This document shows, one piece after another, positions 44,086 to 56,698 of a stretch of 64,000 nt of DNA; positions within the stretch are counted from its first letter, which is position 1; every line of letters begins with the position of its first letter. The position numbers and the translations under genes are program-made. The notes under the pieces were generated by a model that worked only from the letters and a program-made list of their open reading frames with translations, was not told the DNA's origin and searched no databases. This DNA is from Calliopum simillimum (Eukaryota; Arthropoda; Insecta; Diptera; Lauxaniidae), in NCBI GenBank assembly GCA_951812925.1, contig OX638368.1, positions 120,241,309 to 120,305,308 of the forward strand, written 5' to 3'.

Positions 44086-45834
44086 CACTAGTTTACAGCC
44101 AAAATTCCCAGCGAATGCCGTTACCCATTTTATATGGAAAATGGGCTGCTGATTCCGAAAATCGCATTTTTTTTTTTTTATTTCGTGTCGTTTTCGAGAT
44201 ATCGGTCATTTTAGGTTTTTGGACCAAAAAAAAAAGATAGTTCCATTAAAATACAAATATCTCAAGAACCAATGTTAGTATTTAAACAAATAATATGTCA
44301 TATTAAAGGTAATTAAATTACCTACAAATGATATCCACATCACTTTTTGGTTGGTTCGTTAGTTTCGGTGAAATAAATTGATTTCTAAAAAAAAAATTTT
44401 TTTTTTCGAAAAAATTAAGAAAAAATCAAATTCAACTTCAAATTTACAAGAAGACATAACTTTTTTATAATATTTTTTTTTTTTTGTATCATAGACTATA
44501 TATTTGTGAAGAAAATAAGATATCATTTAAGAAAATCGATGGAAAAATGCAAAAGTTGTATACAATTCATTGATAAGTTACCAAAATGCGTTTTTCCCTA
44601 TTTTTCCGTTTTTTTGTAATAAACCGTTCGAAAATTTGAATTTTTTTGTAAAAGAAATTAAAAAATCCAAAAAATTCTTAAAGAAGGCATTAAAAGGAAA
44701 TACCCGTGCCTCGCCGTTTTTCTCTAGCACGTCAGATTTTTTTTTAATCGATTTTTGAAGTTTTTTAATCCACTGTACATGAAAAAACAGAAATAACGCA
44801 TTCTTGTGTTAAATCGATGAATTTAACTATATGATCCTTACATCTGAGGTGTATCATGTCTTCAGTAAACTTATGCAGGATACTGCGAGGAATATTTTTG
44901 TAGAAAATTTTAACCCTCTAAAACCCTCACATGTGGGTCATTTTGACCCCCACATGAAGGTCATTTTGACCTACATGTGGGGGTTTGAGAGGGTTAAAAT
45001 TGTCTACAAAAATATTCCGCGTAGTATCCTGCATAAGTTTGCTGAAGACATGATACACCTCAGATGTAAGGATCATATAGTTAAATTCATCGATTTAACA
45101 CAAGAATGCGTTATTTCTGTTTTTTCATGTACAGTGGATTAAAAAACTTCAAAAATCGATTAAAAAAAAATCTGACGTGCTAGAGAAAAACGGCGAGGCA
45201 CGGGTATTTCCTTTTAATGCCTTCTTTAAGAATTTTTTGGATTTTCTAATTTCTTTTACAAAAAGTTTCAAATTTTCGAACGGTTTATTACAAAAAAACG
45301 GAAAAATAGGGAAAAACGCATTTTGGTAACTTATCAATGAATTGTATACAACTTTTGCATTTTTCCATCGATTTTCTTAAATAGTATTTTATTTGCCTAA
45401 CAAATTTATAGACTATGATATAAAAATACAAAATGATTTTTAAAATTTTTTTTTTCTTGTAAAAATATGCAGTTGATTTAGACATTTTTGTAATTTTTTC
45501 GGAAAAATATACTCTTTTTTTCAGAAATCAATTTATTTCATCAAAACTAACGAACCAACCAAAAAGTGATGTGGATATCATTTGTAGGTAATTTAATTAC
45601 CTTTAATATGGCATATTATTTGTTTGAATATAAACATTGGTTCTTGAGATATTTGTATTTAAGTGGAACTATCTTTTTTTTTCGGTCCAAAAACCGAAAA
45701 TGACCGATATCTCGAAAACGACACGAAATAAAAAAAAAAAAAATGCGATTTTCGGAATCAGCAGCCCATTTTCCATATAAAATGAGTAACGGCATTCGCT
45801 GGGAAAAAAAATTTTAATCATTTGTAAACTAGTG
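44086..45834. repeat. 1.75-kb palindrome with CACTA ends and TAG duplication
   Basis: CACTAGTTTACA (44086-44097) and TGTAAACTAGTG (45823-45834) are the exact inverted ends. The arms of about 820 bp are nearly complementary throughout. TAG lies on both sides (44083-44085, 45835-45837), compatible with a 3-bp target duplication. CACTA termini with a 3-bp duplication are the hallmark of the CACTA (EnSpm) group; with no transposase visible this remains inference. A tiny TTAA-bounded element sits at the exact centre. Open frames in the arms are mirror images and not genes. Confidence 0.8.
44914..44993. repeat. 80-bp piggyBac-like miniature element
   Basis: Bounded by TTAA on both sides (44910-44913, 44994-44997), with ends CCCTCTAAAACCC and GGGTTTGAGAGGG. 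The interior is GTGGGTCATTTTGACCCCCA-like and self-complementary. TTAA plus a CCC terminus is the piggyBac signature. Confidence 0.6.
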
Positions 45835-45839
45835 TAGTT

Positions 45840-47760
45840 CTCCGTACTTTTAACTGGGCAGAATATTGTGTTTTATTTTATGTGACTCATAAACATTAAT
45901 ATTGGAATTCAGGTCACAAATGTTATTCCATATCAGTTTCATTATATTTAGGGTGTGTTCTGTAAGGTGATCCGAAAAAACGACTGTTATTTGTAGTTTA
46001 AATGGAAATAAAATAATTTATTATTATTTGAAACATTTTTGAGCTGCAGTTAGATATACGTATTAAGAGAAAAAATATAGTTGCTTATAGTATTAACTAT
46101 ACAAGAAAATGCATGATAATTTGATGAAAAAACTGAAATGTCAACGAATTTTAAACAAGAGAACCTGTTGTTAATTTACTGATATGTCTATGGGTGAAAT
46201 GTGAAGGCTACGTATTAGTATATTTTTATACTGTTTTTATTAAATTTTATGTAGGTAAAATTAATAATATTTTCTTTCAAAAGTTAAGTATGTACAAAAA
46301 TCAATATGCTATAATATGTATTTTACTTTTGTTATTTACTGCAAATTTCTTGTTAAAATAAATGGCCAGATTTATGTTTAAAAAATTTGTTTGATTTTTT
46401 ATTCTTTTTTTTTTTATTCTACAAAGACTAAAAACACATATGCCGTAAAATTTCCATTATATACGTACAACTAAATAAAAAAGAATGAATGTTTGTTTAA
46501 AGAAAATTGTTTTTGTTCCTCGCATAGACTTTTTTCCAACGTATCGTCGTGTGCCTCTAATGTTTTACCTTGGATTCGCACTCGCGCTCCTGCCATTTCA
46601 TTGAAAAAAAAAAAAATGTGGAAATTTGTATTGTTCTGTTTCATATTTGGTAATATGAACTACGATTTCAAAGCGCTGGAAATTAAAAAAGTTTTTCAAT
46701 AATTATTTGTTGCCATTGTTTCATGTTGTTGTTTCCTTTTTCGTTTTAGCGTTTTTCTTTCTTTCTTTTTGTCCCAAATGCATTTGAAAAGTTTTGCCCA
46801 TTCTTGCACAATTATCACTTAGCTACTTTGCAACAAAAAAGTTGTGAGTGCACACAGTAAAACGTGTTAATTAAGAACTTTTCGAAAAGTGGTCGTTGTT
46901 TTTTTTTTCTATTTTGTTTTTTTTTTTTCTTAAAACTTTTCAATTCTCTAAAGTTGAATTTTGTTTTGTGGTTTTTAATCAAATCAAAGGAATAAAATTT
47001 CTTTGGGACATAACGTGCGACTTTTGACCACATTTATTAAGTTGCCCAACTTTTGTTGGAGTTATTTACAACCCTTCATGATTTCAAGTTTAATGTTTTA
47101 TAATTTTTGGCGTTTCTATTTAGCTTTAAATTTTTATAAAAACATTTTGATATGTTTTTTAATGTTATAGAAGGAGTGACACAATGTGAAAGCAGAAAAT
47201 TTCGCTAGTGAAGAATGTTTAAAGAAAAAGGTAAAAGTTACAGATTTATATTTGCAAATCGTCGTCAAAGCAAATTTTAATATATTTTTTTGATTTTAAT
47301 TTTCTGCTTTTTGTTTGTGTTAATTTCAGAGTTACTCTTTCGTGTTTTAAATATAATTGCCAAAATTAACTGAACACCAAAGTTACTTAAGCCAACTCGT
47401 ATAACAGATAGGGCGGCAGATAAAAGTATTGACCATGGTATCTGTGATTAAATCATATCTGCATTTTTTCGAGAGTTGAAATCTCATGAAGTAAAAGAGT
47501 TTGCAGTCGCACAGTGGGGTATTAGATACCAAAACACGCTATTAATTCATCCAGACTATTGAGGGTTATAATAACTTATTTTTTTAGTTAATTTTGCATA
47601 AAAAAGTAGAAAACTTATGCAGTTGTACATTATGTAGTGAAATTTTTTTTAATAGCAATAAAAAACGGAAATTGGAAATTGTCATCATTATTCTAAAGTT
47701 TTAACCATTTCTGTCTTTGGTGAATCCTAGTGAAATTTTTTGGAAAGTATTTTTGTAGAA
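45840..47760. other. AT-rich intergenic stretch, nothing recognised
   Basis: No repeat partner, RNA or coding signal noticed apart from poly-A/T runs; open frames below 75 codons are compositional. Confidence 0.5.
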
Positions 47761-47768
47761 CATTTTAA

Positions 47769-47832
47769 CCCATTTTAACCAAGTTTTTGGAAAAAAGGGT
47801 CAAGAAGACCCATAAAAACAGGATATAATGGG
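47769..47832. repeat. 64-bp TTAA-flanked hairpin, piggyBac-like
   Basis: TTAA (47765-47768) then CCCATTTTAACC at the left; AATGGG then TTAA (47833-47836) at the right. The left flank TATTTTTGTAGAACATTTTA is close to the flank of the 44914 element (TATTTTTGTAGAAAATTTTA), so both may be parts of one larger repeat. Confidence 0.45.
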
Positions 47833-48422
47833 TTAAGATGCAATAGAAAATTGTTTCTTGGATGATTTTATGATAAACTTATGAAAAACAGTTTTTCCAA
47901 GATGTAGTTTAAGAGTTTTACAGCAGGCCAAAATATCGAAAATATATTTTCTTTAGGTTTTTTATCTAAAACAACAATATATGAATGATTTTAAATTCGA
48001 GATATAATGTTTTTTTATACCTTGACTCAAGACAAATAATTTGATATATCGGATGACTCATTCCGAGCGTTTCTTAAATCGTAATAAAATCAAAACTGTA
48101 CTAAGCCGAGATTTTGCATAAAACGGCGATGAGCGACCTCTTAATGACCTTCAAAAATTTTAAGAAACTCAGCGTACTTTATTGACACCCTCTGCAGATT
48201 TTTGGTGGTAATTATCTGTCTGTATTTAACTTCTTATTTATTTTTTGCTCCAATTTCATACATATTGGACATATCAGTTTGCCTTAAAAAAATTAAAATT
48301 TTTCACAGCCGCGTAAAAACCCGCAACCCTTTTTTTCATAAAAAGTAACTTAAATGTCTACTCTTTATTAAAATCAAAACATTTTTGTTTGAGCTCACTT
48401 TTGGAACGACTATATGTCTATG

Positions 48423-49210
48423 TATATGAGGAATTCACAAAAATTGTGGAATTCTACAGTTTTTGAGGCACATTCACCAAACTTGGTGGAGAGGTCACTT
48501 TTTTTATAAGAATCAAAAATTGTTTTTGGCTTTTAAACGCCCACAGCAGGCAAAACTCTTTGTTTACTCAAGAGGAAGGCATCTTACGAAAAAAGCGTTT
48601 AAAAGCCAAAAACTCTCATCCAACGACCGAATACCATCTTGAGTCACACATCATTTTAAAGCTTTTAAATTATGCTTTAATTTGAAGTACTTTTAAAAAA
48701 AATTTAAGGGGGGTTTTTTAAAAAAAAATTCAAAAGTATTTTTAAGTTTAAAATATTTCGGTGAAAAAAAATTTTTTTCACCATGTAATATTTTTTTATA
48801 AAAATAACATTTAAAAATGAATGGGATAAGTTACTTTACAAACTTTGGTGTAAGCTCTAAATTTTTTAAAAAACACCTTTTCATGAAAATAACTAAAAAC
48901 GCCAACTTCAACACCCTGTATTTTAACAATAAATGGTACTAGGACCAAATCCTCCCGGAATATTGTTTTTGTATATCAGGACTACTATATTGCCAAATTT
49001 GAGTGAAATCGGAGACAAACAAATTTTCAGCTGGTACACTTGACGTGTTTTGCTTCATATATGTATATATGCGTAACTTTTTTACTTTTTTTTTTTGACG
49101 TGCACCCTTCCAATTTTTGATTCTTATATAAAAAGTGACCTCTCCACCAAGTTTGGAGAATGTGCCTCAAAAACTGTAGAATTCCACAATTTTTGAGAAT
49201 TCCTCATATA
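48423..49210. repeat. 788-bp TIR element
   Basis: TATATGAGGAATTC at 48423 and GAATTCCTCATATA ending at 49210. Complementarity of about 95 bp continues through ACTGTAGAATTCC, GAGGCACATTC and AGAGGTCACTTTTT. The interior is AT-rich, with a GGAAGGCATCTTACGAAAAA phrase shared with 43528-43555. No open frame of note. Possible TA target duplication. Confidence 0.75.
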
Positions 49211-49914
49211 GACAAAGTGCACTTAATTTTAAACTAACGAACAAAAAAAAAAAATTTAAATATAACAAAACACTTTTGTATTACAAAAATACCTGAACTA
49301 ATAGGGTTCATAAAAATTTAAGAAGAAAAACAAAACAAAAGGAAAAAAAATCATTGCATTGTTGGTGGCTGCACTTGCTTCTTGTGATTATAGCGACTGG
49401 AGTTCTCTCACAAAGAGTTTAATAATTCCGATGGAGCAAAACATGGCACAACCAAATTTTTAACACTTATTATGGACAGTCTATAGTTAAAGAAAATCAT
49501 AACAAGATGAAAACATTGCACAATCTAAAATACTTTAACTCCACTTGAATAATAAAAAACCTTAATTTTTTAACACATATTTAATATATATAAAACAAAA
49601 TTTTTTAAACATTAACTCAAAAGAACTTTTATGTAGTAAGAACCACAATTACCTGAAGTTAAAGGTTCCATTAAAACTTTTTCCACAAAAGCTTTTTTTT
49701 TAATGAAAAAATTCAAATTTTTCACAGCACGCGAACGAAAGCAAAAAAAGTTGATCTTCAACCGCATATAACTTTTTTACTAGTAATGTTAGGTCAGCAA
49801 TTTTTATTGTTTGTGACGCAGAATTTAATAATCTTTAAAACGGTATCAAAAAAAGCCGGTACTAAATTTTTTTTTTTTCAATTAAATGCTTAAAAGCGCA
49901 TACAATACCCCTTT

Positions 49915-51840
49915 GTGAGTCGTCTGCGTCTTAGATAAAGAGGGGGCATTTGATATCACAGATAGATGTATCCGTGGCAAAGGCGTGAAAAACACGACGT
50001 ACTCATGGATTTTAAACACACTTAGATCAAGAATCATTAATACAGCCCTTTGTGATGTTGAACTGAAAGCTCAGACTTCAAGAGGCTGTCCTCAGGGTGG
50101 AGTATTATCTCCGCTCATTTGGTTCATTGTGGTTGATGTGCTTCTGCGCCTGCTCAGTTCAAACGGTTTAGAAGTGCAAGGAATATCCTTATTCGAGGTA
50201 AATATGAAGACATCATTTCGTCCAGATTACAAGAGGTACTTGACTTAGTAGCCGGATGATGTGTGTACTCTGTTCTGAAGGTTAATCCCCAAAAAACCAA
50301 TATTACCATATTCACCAAAAAAGGAAAAAATAACTCTTCCGGGAATTCGTTCTCAATGGAACAATAATATCATTTTCCAGTCACATTAAATATCTTGGTG
50401 TAGTTCTAGATGAAAAGCTCACTTGGAACCCTCATCTGGAAAACACAATCCGGAAGGCAAGAGCAGCACTGTACACCAGTAGAAGCCTCCTACGTAAAAA
50501 CTGGGGACTTAGTCCCAAACTTAGCCTCTAGATGTATATATCAATCGTCAGACCCATTATTACCTATGGAGCACCCATATGGTATACAAAGATGCAACAA
50601 AAATCGGCACAAGTCAAAGTTTGTAAACTACAAAGAATGGCTTGTGTTTCAGTTACAGGAGCGATGAAAACCACACCAACTGCTGCTTTAGAAATAGCGC
50701 TTGATCTACCACCTTTATATTTGGAGATAAGGAAGGAAGCGCTGAGGCTTGTAGCAAAACTTATGCTACTAGACAAAAGAAGCGCTGAAATTATCAAACA
50801 GTCTGCTCTAGGAAAGGAGCTGAACACCAACAATAGCTTAACCATCACTATCAGTGACTACTGCATACCAATATAAAACTTTCTTTGTAACTTCCAAATT
50901 ACATTCCCCAGCAGAAATGCCTGGGAAAAGGAGCGATCCAAGTTCGTTGGTGATTACCACCTGTGGTACACAGATGGCTCTAAAACGAATGAGGGAGTGG
51001 GAGCTGGTTTATATGGGGTAAGGCCGCATAGAAACATATTTGCATGCATGGGTCCATAAAACTCAGTGTTTCAGTACATGCAATCGAGCTTTGCCTGAGA
51101 AAATATGATAAAAGGTTTCCTTATGGAAAAAACATAAATATTCTATCAGACCGCAAAGCGGCACTATTAGCCTTAAACTCCTTCAGAATATCATCGTTGT
51201 TAGTCTGGAAGTGCCTTCAACTGCTCATAAGGCTCGCCCAACGATATAAGGTTCACCTCATTTGGGTACCTGGCCACACTGGAATTGAGGTAATGAAACA
51301 GCAAGAGTTATATTAAACTTAACCTAAACAATTGGCTGGACAAAAAAGTTCAAGAAGGCTGGGACAACACCCTTGGCTACAGGTTTCCAATCAAAGGACT
51401 AAACATTTATTTATGCTGAACAGGAAAGGTATACGGGCTGTTACAGGATTTCTCACGGGACAATGCCCAGTAACGAAGCACCTTTCCAACATGGGCTAAG
51501 TCCAGAATGAATTCTGTAGATCTGTAATGAAGAAGAGGAAAAAGCCGAACACATCCTATGTCACTGTCACACATACTTAGTTACTTATCTAACGCGTACC
51601 CCTCTACTTCTGAGGTAGGCGCATTACCCCCAAGGGACATGCTGGCATTCATTGGTGTCATACGCCATGGTTACCACAATAGGTCTTATAGGCCACGGTG
51701 ACATTTGACAACGGCATCCCAACCCTATACTAATTCTAGAATCACTATACTTCATTCCACTTAGTTAAGACACTTGACTTGAATGGCTGCAACTCGTATA
51801 CTATCCATCTTGCATATTTTAACAGTATTTTAGATTAGGT
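49915..51840 (+). pseudogene. 5'-truncated LINE with reverse transcriptase and RNase H remnants
   Basis: Frame-broken remnant of a Jockey/R1/LOA-type non-LTR retrotransposon ORF2. It opens with VCVLDKEGAFDITDR (RT block with the first catalytic Asp), then RGCPQGGVLSPLIWFIVVD (49985-50248 frame). The catalytic YxDD segment is deleted. LKVNPQKTNITIFTKKGK follows, then a thumb-like MYISIVRPIITYGAPIWY (50532-50876 frame), then the RNase H start WYTDGSKTNEGVGAG (near 50965) and end VHLIWVPGHTGIEV (51044-51316 frame). A zinc-knuckle-like EEEEKAEHILCHCHTY is near 51530. Many frameshifts and stops; inactive. Confidence 0.88.
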
Positions 51841-52064
51841 TTGAGCTAAAAACCCTTTTTTGAAATTCGCGAAAATCGAATTTATTGGAGGGACTTTGGA
51901 CGTCTAGGAAATACTACTATTGGTTCACTTTTACATCAAATAACTCCGTTGGTTTCGTAAATTTCGAAAAATGTCAAATGAGGAAGTTTTTCAGAATAGT
52001 CCTGTTTGCATCTAAGCAACTCCTACAGAAGGAGTTGAAATGAATACTTTTTTTTTTCAGCATG

Positions 52065-52483
52065 CTTGCCGATGGACCAGTGTATTATCTAATAAATGAG
52101 AGGTTTTTTTAACTGATGTCCCCATGGCCTGGAGCCCAAACGAGAGCAAGAACAAACTGACGCCTCAGTCAGACATATTTGTTCTTGCATTCTACTACAA
52201 CTTAATTTGGCCATTGTTATTGTTAAATTCTGGGCAAGCGAAACGATTGAGATAGTTTCAAATCTTCTGTAAAGGCTCTAACACCAACACCAAACTCCAT
52301 ATTGGAGCCATCTGTGTAAATGGTGGTTTCAAAGTTCAGACTGACAGTGCCATCTTCCAACTGAGCACTCTCGGGAAGCCATGCACGAAAGTTGTTATCA
52401 AAACTGAGTATGGGACATATGTAATTTGTTGAGCTGGGAAGTTTAGTTTGCAGATTATTAATGATGGATAAGTCTCCATACAA
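52065..52483 (-). pseudogene. Second LINE fragment, RNase H region
   Basis: On the minus strand NNFRAWLPESAQLEDG, then TTIYTDGSNMEFGVGVRAF (catalytic Asp of RNase H) and LSQSFRLPRI, followed after a deletion and frame changes by LALVWAPGHGDIS near 52140. It is a different LINE lineage from the one at 49915 and lies tail-to-tail with it. Confidence 0.75.
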
Positions 52484-52924
52484 AAAAAAGTTTCAAAAAA
52501 CCGCTCCTGGTTTGAAAGCTTACCATAAGAGTTTCTAGAAAACAAAAAAAAAATTTTTGGACCACTCGAAAACAACCAAAATGGTATTTTTTCTGGATAC
52601 GGCAGGTAATGCCCGATATTTAAAAATTAAATGGGCCTACATTTTCCGCTCATGTTCATTAGACCTCCGAGATCATATACGACTAGAACGACCTAGTTTC
52701 TCTGGATCGTATCCTACTAAATGCCATTTTTATTTATAAAATTAAAATATATTTACATTTTACCCAAAAAGTGTTACGTAATTAAGGCCAAATTAAGCAT
52801 TTTACAACTATATATAATTTTTAAACATCGGACATCATCTGCCGAAGTTATAGAAAAAAGATGATTTTGACTGTTTTTATATGGAGAATCTAGTTGCAGT
52901 TTTTATGACGAGTCTGATGGTAAT

Positions 52925-53110
52925 GATTTGGAATTCGTAAGCCCCTAAAGAAAGGTAGATGGCGAAAGGCATATACTGTAACACCCCTTAACACAGAAAA
53001 TGGCGAGGTTTGGGTTGAATGTTTAATCTGGCGTTCTTGGAGTCATGAAGAATGCGCCGAATGTGGAAGTGACATTTTTGACCTTCATTTTGAGTATTTT
53101 CAGTTCTTAT
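52925..53110 (+). pseudogene. Possible transposase C-terminal zinc-finger remnant
   Basis: One frame reads RKPLKKGRWRKAYTVTPLN, then GEVWVECLIWRSWSHEECAE and CGSDIF. The EWV.C..C..W.HEEC pattern resembles the cysteine/histidine-rich tail found behind some insect pogo- or piggyBac-type transposases. No catalytic domain is next to it. Weak call. Confidence 0.35.
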
Positions 53111-53521
53111 TTTTTCTTTTCTTTATTCTGATGCATCTAAAAGTGAATCAGAAAAAAGGTGAATTGTTTTCTTTAATGAATGAAATAAAATTAATTGTTT
53201 TGTTTTATGTATTTTGAGTTTTATTTAAAAAAGAAAGATTGGTGGTCCATATTTCTCTCCCTTACTCACCCTAAACATATTTCAGACAAAAATAAAGCCC
53301 CGGTACCTACTAGTTATTTCAATCCCGGGATTTTAGGATTACAAGGAAAATCGAGATACCAGGGAGGGGAAACGTATAAAAAATTAATAGAAGGATGACG
53401 CAGAGATCAGTTCATATTTGGCTCTTGAAAAGTAAAAGCAATAATTATTATGCAAAATTTATAAGAGGTTTCTAATGCGAACCACGAAAATGATGAAAAA
53501 TATTCTGTAGCTTATACTTAA

Positions 53522-53853
53522 CCCTTTCGACCCGGAAAAAAACTGTTGGGTACACAATATTTGTGATAGGTTAACCTTAGAAACTAAATTTAAGTAAAAT
53601 GTTTGACCGTCTCCAAATTTAAAATTTCACCGCCAGAGGCGCTTCCGGTCTATATTCCCAACAGATGTTTTTGATTTGAATTTTTGGGATACAATGTCCT
53701 CGGAGTGGTCATAAGAAAAAACAGTGGTTACTAAAAATTGCATTAATTTTTTTAAATTATTTAATTTAAGTGACGTTAATAACCGAGTTATATTATTCAA
53801 AAGTATTTATTCAAAAATTTTTGGGATATATTGTCCCAGCCGGTTCGAAAGGG
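53522..53853. repeat. 332-bp piggyBac-like MITE
   Basis: Flanked by TTAA (53518-53521 and 53854-53857), with inverted ends CCCTTTCGACCCGG and CCGGTTCGAAAGGG. A second inverted theme (TTGGGATACAATGTCC, TTGGGATATATTGTCC) lies inside. Size and termini fit a non-autonomous piggyBac element. Confidence 0.8.
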
Positions 53854-53859
53854 TTAAGG

Positions 53860-55585
53860 AATGCATATAGCAACATGATATGCTATTACTTTCATATAAA
53901 CATCGCGTAAACCATCAATATTATTTTAATAATACATATTCCTAAGCGCAAAACAGAGCAACAAGAAATACCTTTTAATGGTCAATTATCTGATCAAAGC
54001 CGCAATCTATTAATTCACAATTTAAAGGCAAAATGGAATTTGAAGCACAATTTAATGCCGCATAAATTGTCTACGGTTACACTTGGTTAACTACTATTTC
54101 TAGCATCCTTAATCTTCTCAGTCACCCTTTTACATGCATACATATGTGGCAATTGATTAATCCCACATATACATATGTACATACACCAATATACTCCTAC
54201 AAGTAGCTTACATCACCACCATATTTAGCAGAAGGCGACGGTAATTACAAGAAAGCTCTGGCTGAAATGGAATGCGTAATTTGAAGAGATGAGCAAACAG
54301 AGTAAGCACGGCACCAACACTCAACAGACGACAGCGAGTTAATTACGATGAAAAGCGCCAACATAATTAAATGAAATTTGATCGGAATACCGGAGTAAGT
54401 AAGTACTTTGTGTAGAGATTGTTGTGTAATGTAGACATGCAGGCAGACAGACAGCATTTCTGATGTGGTTGATTTGTGGAACTACATAGTCCTTTTCCGA
54501 TAGTATTATTTTTGCATTTTGGATAATCAGATTCCATAAATTTTCCATTTAAGTCATTTTAAAATAAGAATTCCAGAAATATGCTAAATTAATTCTAAGC
54601 CGATCAGTATTTGCTAAGGAAAATTTAATTTAAAATGCCCATAGCAATTTCTTCAGTGCTAAGAAGGATAAACAAGTCTTCAATGTGACAAACAAAAAAA
54701 AAAATCAAAAATCACTTCATTCTAGTGAAAAAGAATATCCCTTCAAAATTAAGTTTCAACCGTATTGACAATATTGGCAGCATATTTTGACAATAAGAAT
54801 AACAACAGTAGCATCAACAGCAACAACAACCAATATGTAAGGACCAAACTTTGAATGCTGCCATCAGCGCCAAAATTTATGCGAAACAGGAACTAATAAT
54901 TTTTATGTATCAAATAATAATTCAAAATTCACTGGTTTGCTTAAGCGAAAAAATGTTTTTAGGGTGTTTCAAAGGAAAAAAAAAAACATTATTATATTAC
55001 TGCTTTTCTCAAAGTTTTGTTTAATGAAAAAATTCAGTGAGTGTATTGCAAGTCTTGTCGCTTTTGACTGGGGGAAAATTCAGGCTAAAATGTTCACTTC
55101 GATCTTAATTGAAATCTTTTTATGCTAAGCGCGCTCGCTCAGGTTCGCGTCAAGCGTGTTCATTCCTATTATTTTGCAGCCACAATTCTTGACAATCCAT
55201 TCTGAAATTTTGAGGGTATCTGCAAAAGTGTTAAGAAAACATTTTCCCGCAAAAAAATCGAAAAAAAAACAGTACCAAATTTGAAAAAAATTAATTTGTT
55301 TTGGAAAATGTCATTTTTTTTTTATAAACAATTACTTGGATCGATTTGTAATATCCTTCATTCGAAAGCGGAGAAAAAAGCATACATTTCATTATGTTTT
55401 GATACATTGTTAACTAAATATTTCTTTTGCATATTAGCAAGTATAAAGAGGAACATTCTTTGAACTTGAAAAATTTAAAAATTCATAACTTGAGAAATGT
55501 GCATATCCTGACGAAAGGAAAAAATATGTGTCCTAAAAGACACGAAAAAAAAATAATTCGGGTCAAAAAAAGTTTTGAATGAAAA
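53860..55585. other. AT-rich intergenic stretch, nothing firm
   Basis: No gene recognised. The region 53880-54850 is less repetitive than its surroundings, with CATACATATGTACATA runs and AACAACAACAACC near 54815, which look like ordinary single-copy fly intergenic DNA. Confidence 0.45.
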
Positions 55586-55589
55586 TCCT

Positions 55590-55690
55590 CCATGGAACGA
55601 CCCATATACTTTTCTATATCTGCCACGCGTCCTTCTCTGCGTTACAAACGGAAGGACAAAGTGAATATACCCTGGGTGTAGGGTATACAA
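55590..55690 (-). repeat. 5' fragment of the 15765-16680 repeat family, inverted
   Basis: CTTCTCTGCGTTACAAACGG, then ATACCCTGGGTGTAGGGTAT, is the reverse complement of the start of the repeat at 15768-15840. Confidence 0.8.
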
Positions 55691-56698
55691 AGAGAAGTAA
55701 GCTGAAGGCCTACAGAGTTCAAAGAGGAGTGCAAAATTAGAAAAAAAAATAACAAAATTCCTCAAGCAGTATACGGTTTGACAAGCCATATACACCTTCA
55801 TTCTGAGAAGCAGTTTTTTTTTTTTTTTGTAACACCGGGCTTATTGAATTCGAGCATTTTTATTGACGAGTGTCTTTAAAACCGTTTTTTGTCATTAATT
55901 CGTAGACACGAAGGTACTGTAATATTCTAGTCTTATTTAGCCACCTCTCATTACTCTTAAGTAGTGTCCGACCGAAGGTCACTTTTTGGCCGAAGCCGAT
56001 AAATCGGTTTTTATATAACCTTCGGCCGTAGCCGAAAAGGGCGAATTCACTTAACTGCTCAGAGCTCCGACCCTTTAAGAAATATTGGGCTTTAATGAAA
56101 TTGGATCTTCGAAGGAGTAATAATGCAGCAAAAAAATTACAAGATATCAGAAATAAGTTCAGAAGGTCTTAAAATACCCGCGACGAAACAACTGGACAAA
56201 TTTTAATAAAGGAATTCAAAAACAAAGTACAATATATTATAGAAAATAGTTCTAAGGTTATTTATATTTGTTATGCTTCTCATTAATAAAAAAAAAAAAT
56301 AAAAAAACATTCATTGGGTATTTTTTATTGATGAAAAACAAAGTATCAAATTTTGTTGGGTCAGTCCTTAAATGAGTTCGAAAAACGGCACCTTTACAAA
56401 CAAAACATACAGTAAACCAACATCAAATCAGTCATTTTCGATGTATTTATTGATGCTGAATCTGAATTCAGTCTTGGATTTGCTCTATCACATATGGTTT
56501 TTAAGATATTCTAACCTAATTGTTCAAAAACACGATGTTTGAGGTTATGTAGAGGACACATAAAGTTGCTTTGCTCTTTTCTGCTAAATACATCTCTTAG
56601 TACCATTGTTCGTCTTCAAAATGAGTTATGAATACTTTGATAAAATTTTGTCAGTTTGTTGTATTTTTTTTTTTTTTTCAAAAATGAATCGTAATGAG

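Noticed and set aside
44831..45142. 103-codon plus-strand open frame
   Set aside because: It spans the centre of a perfect palindrome, so its two halves are reverse complements of each other around a mini-element.
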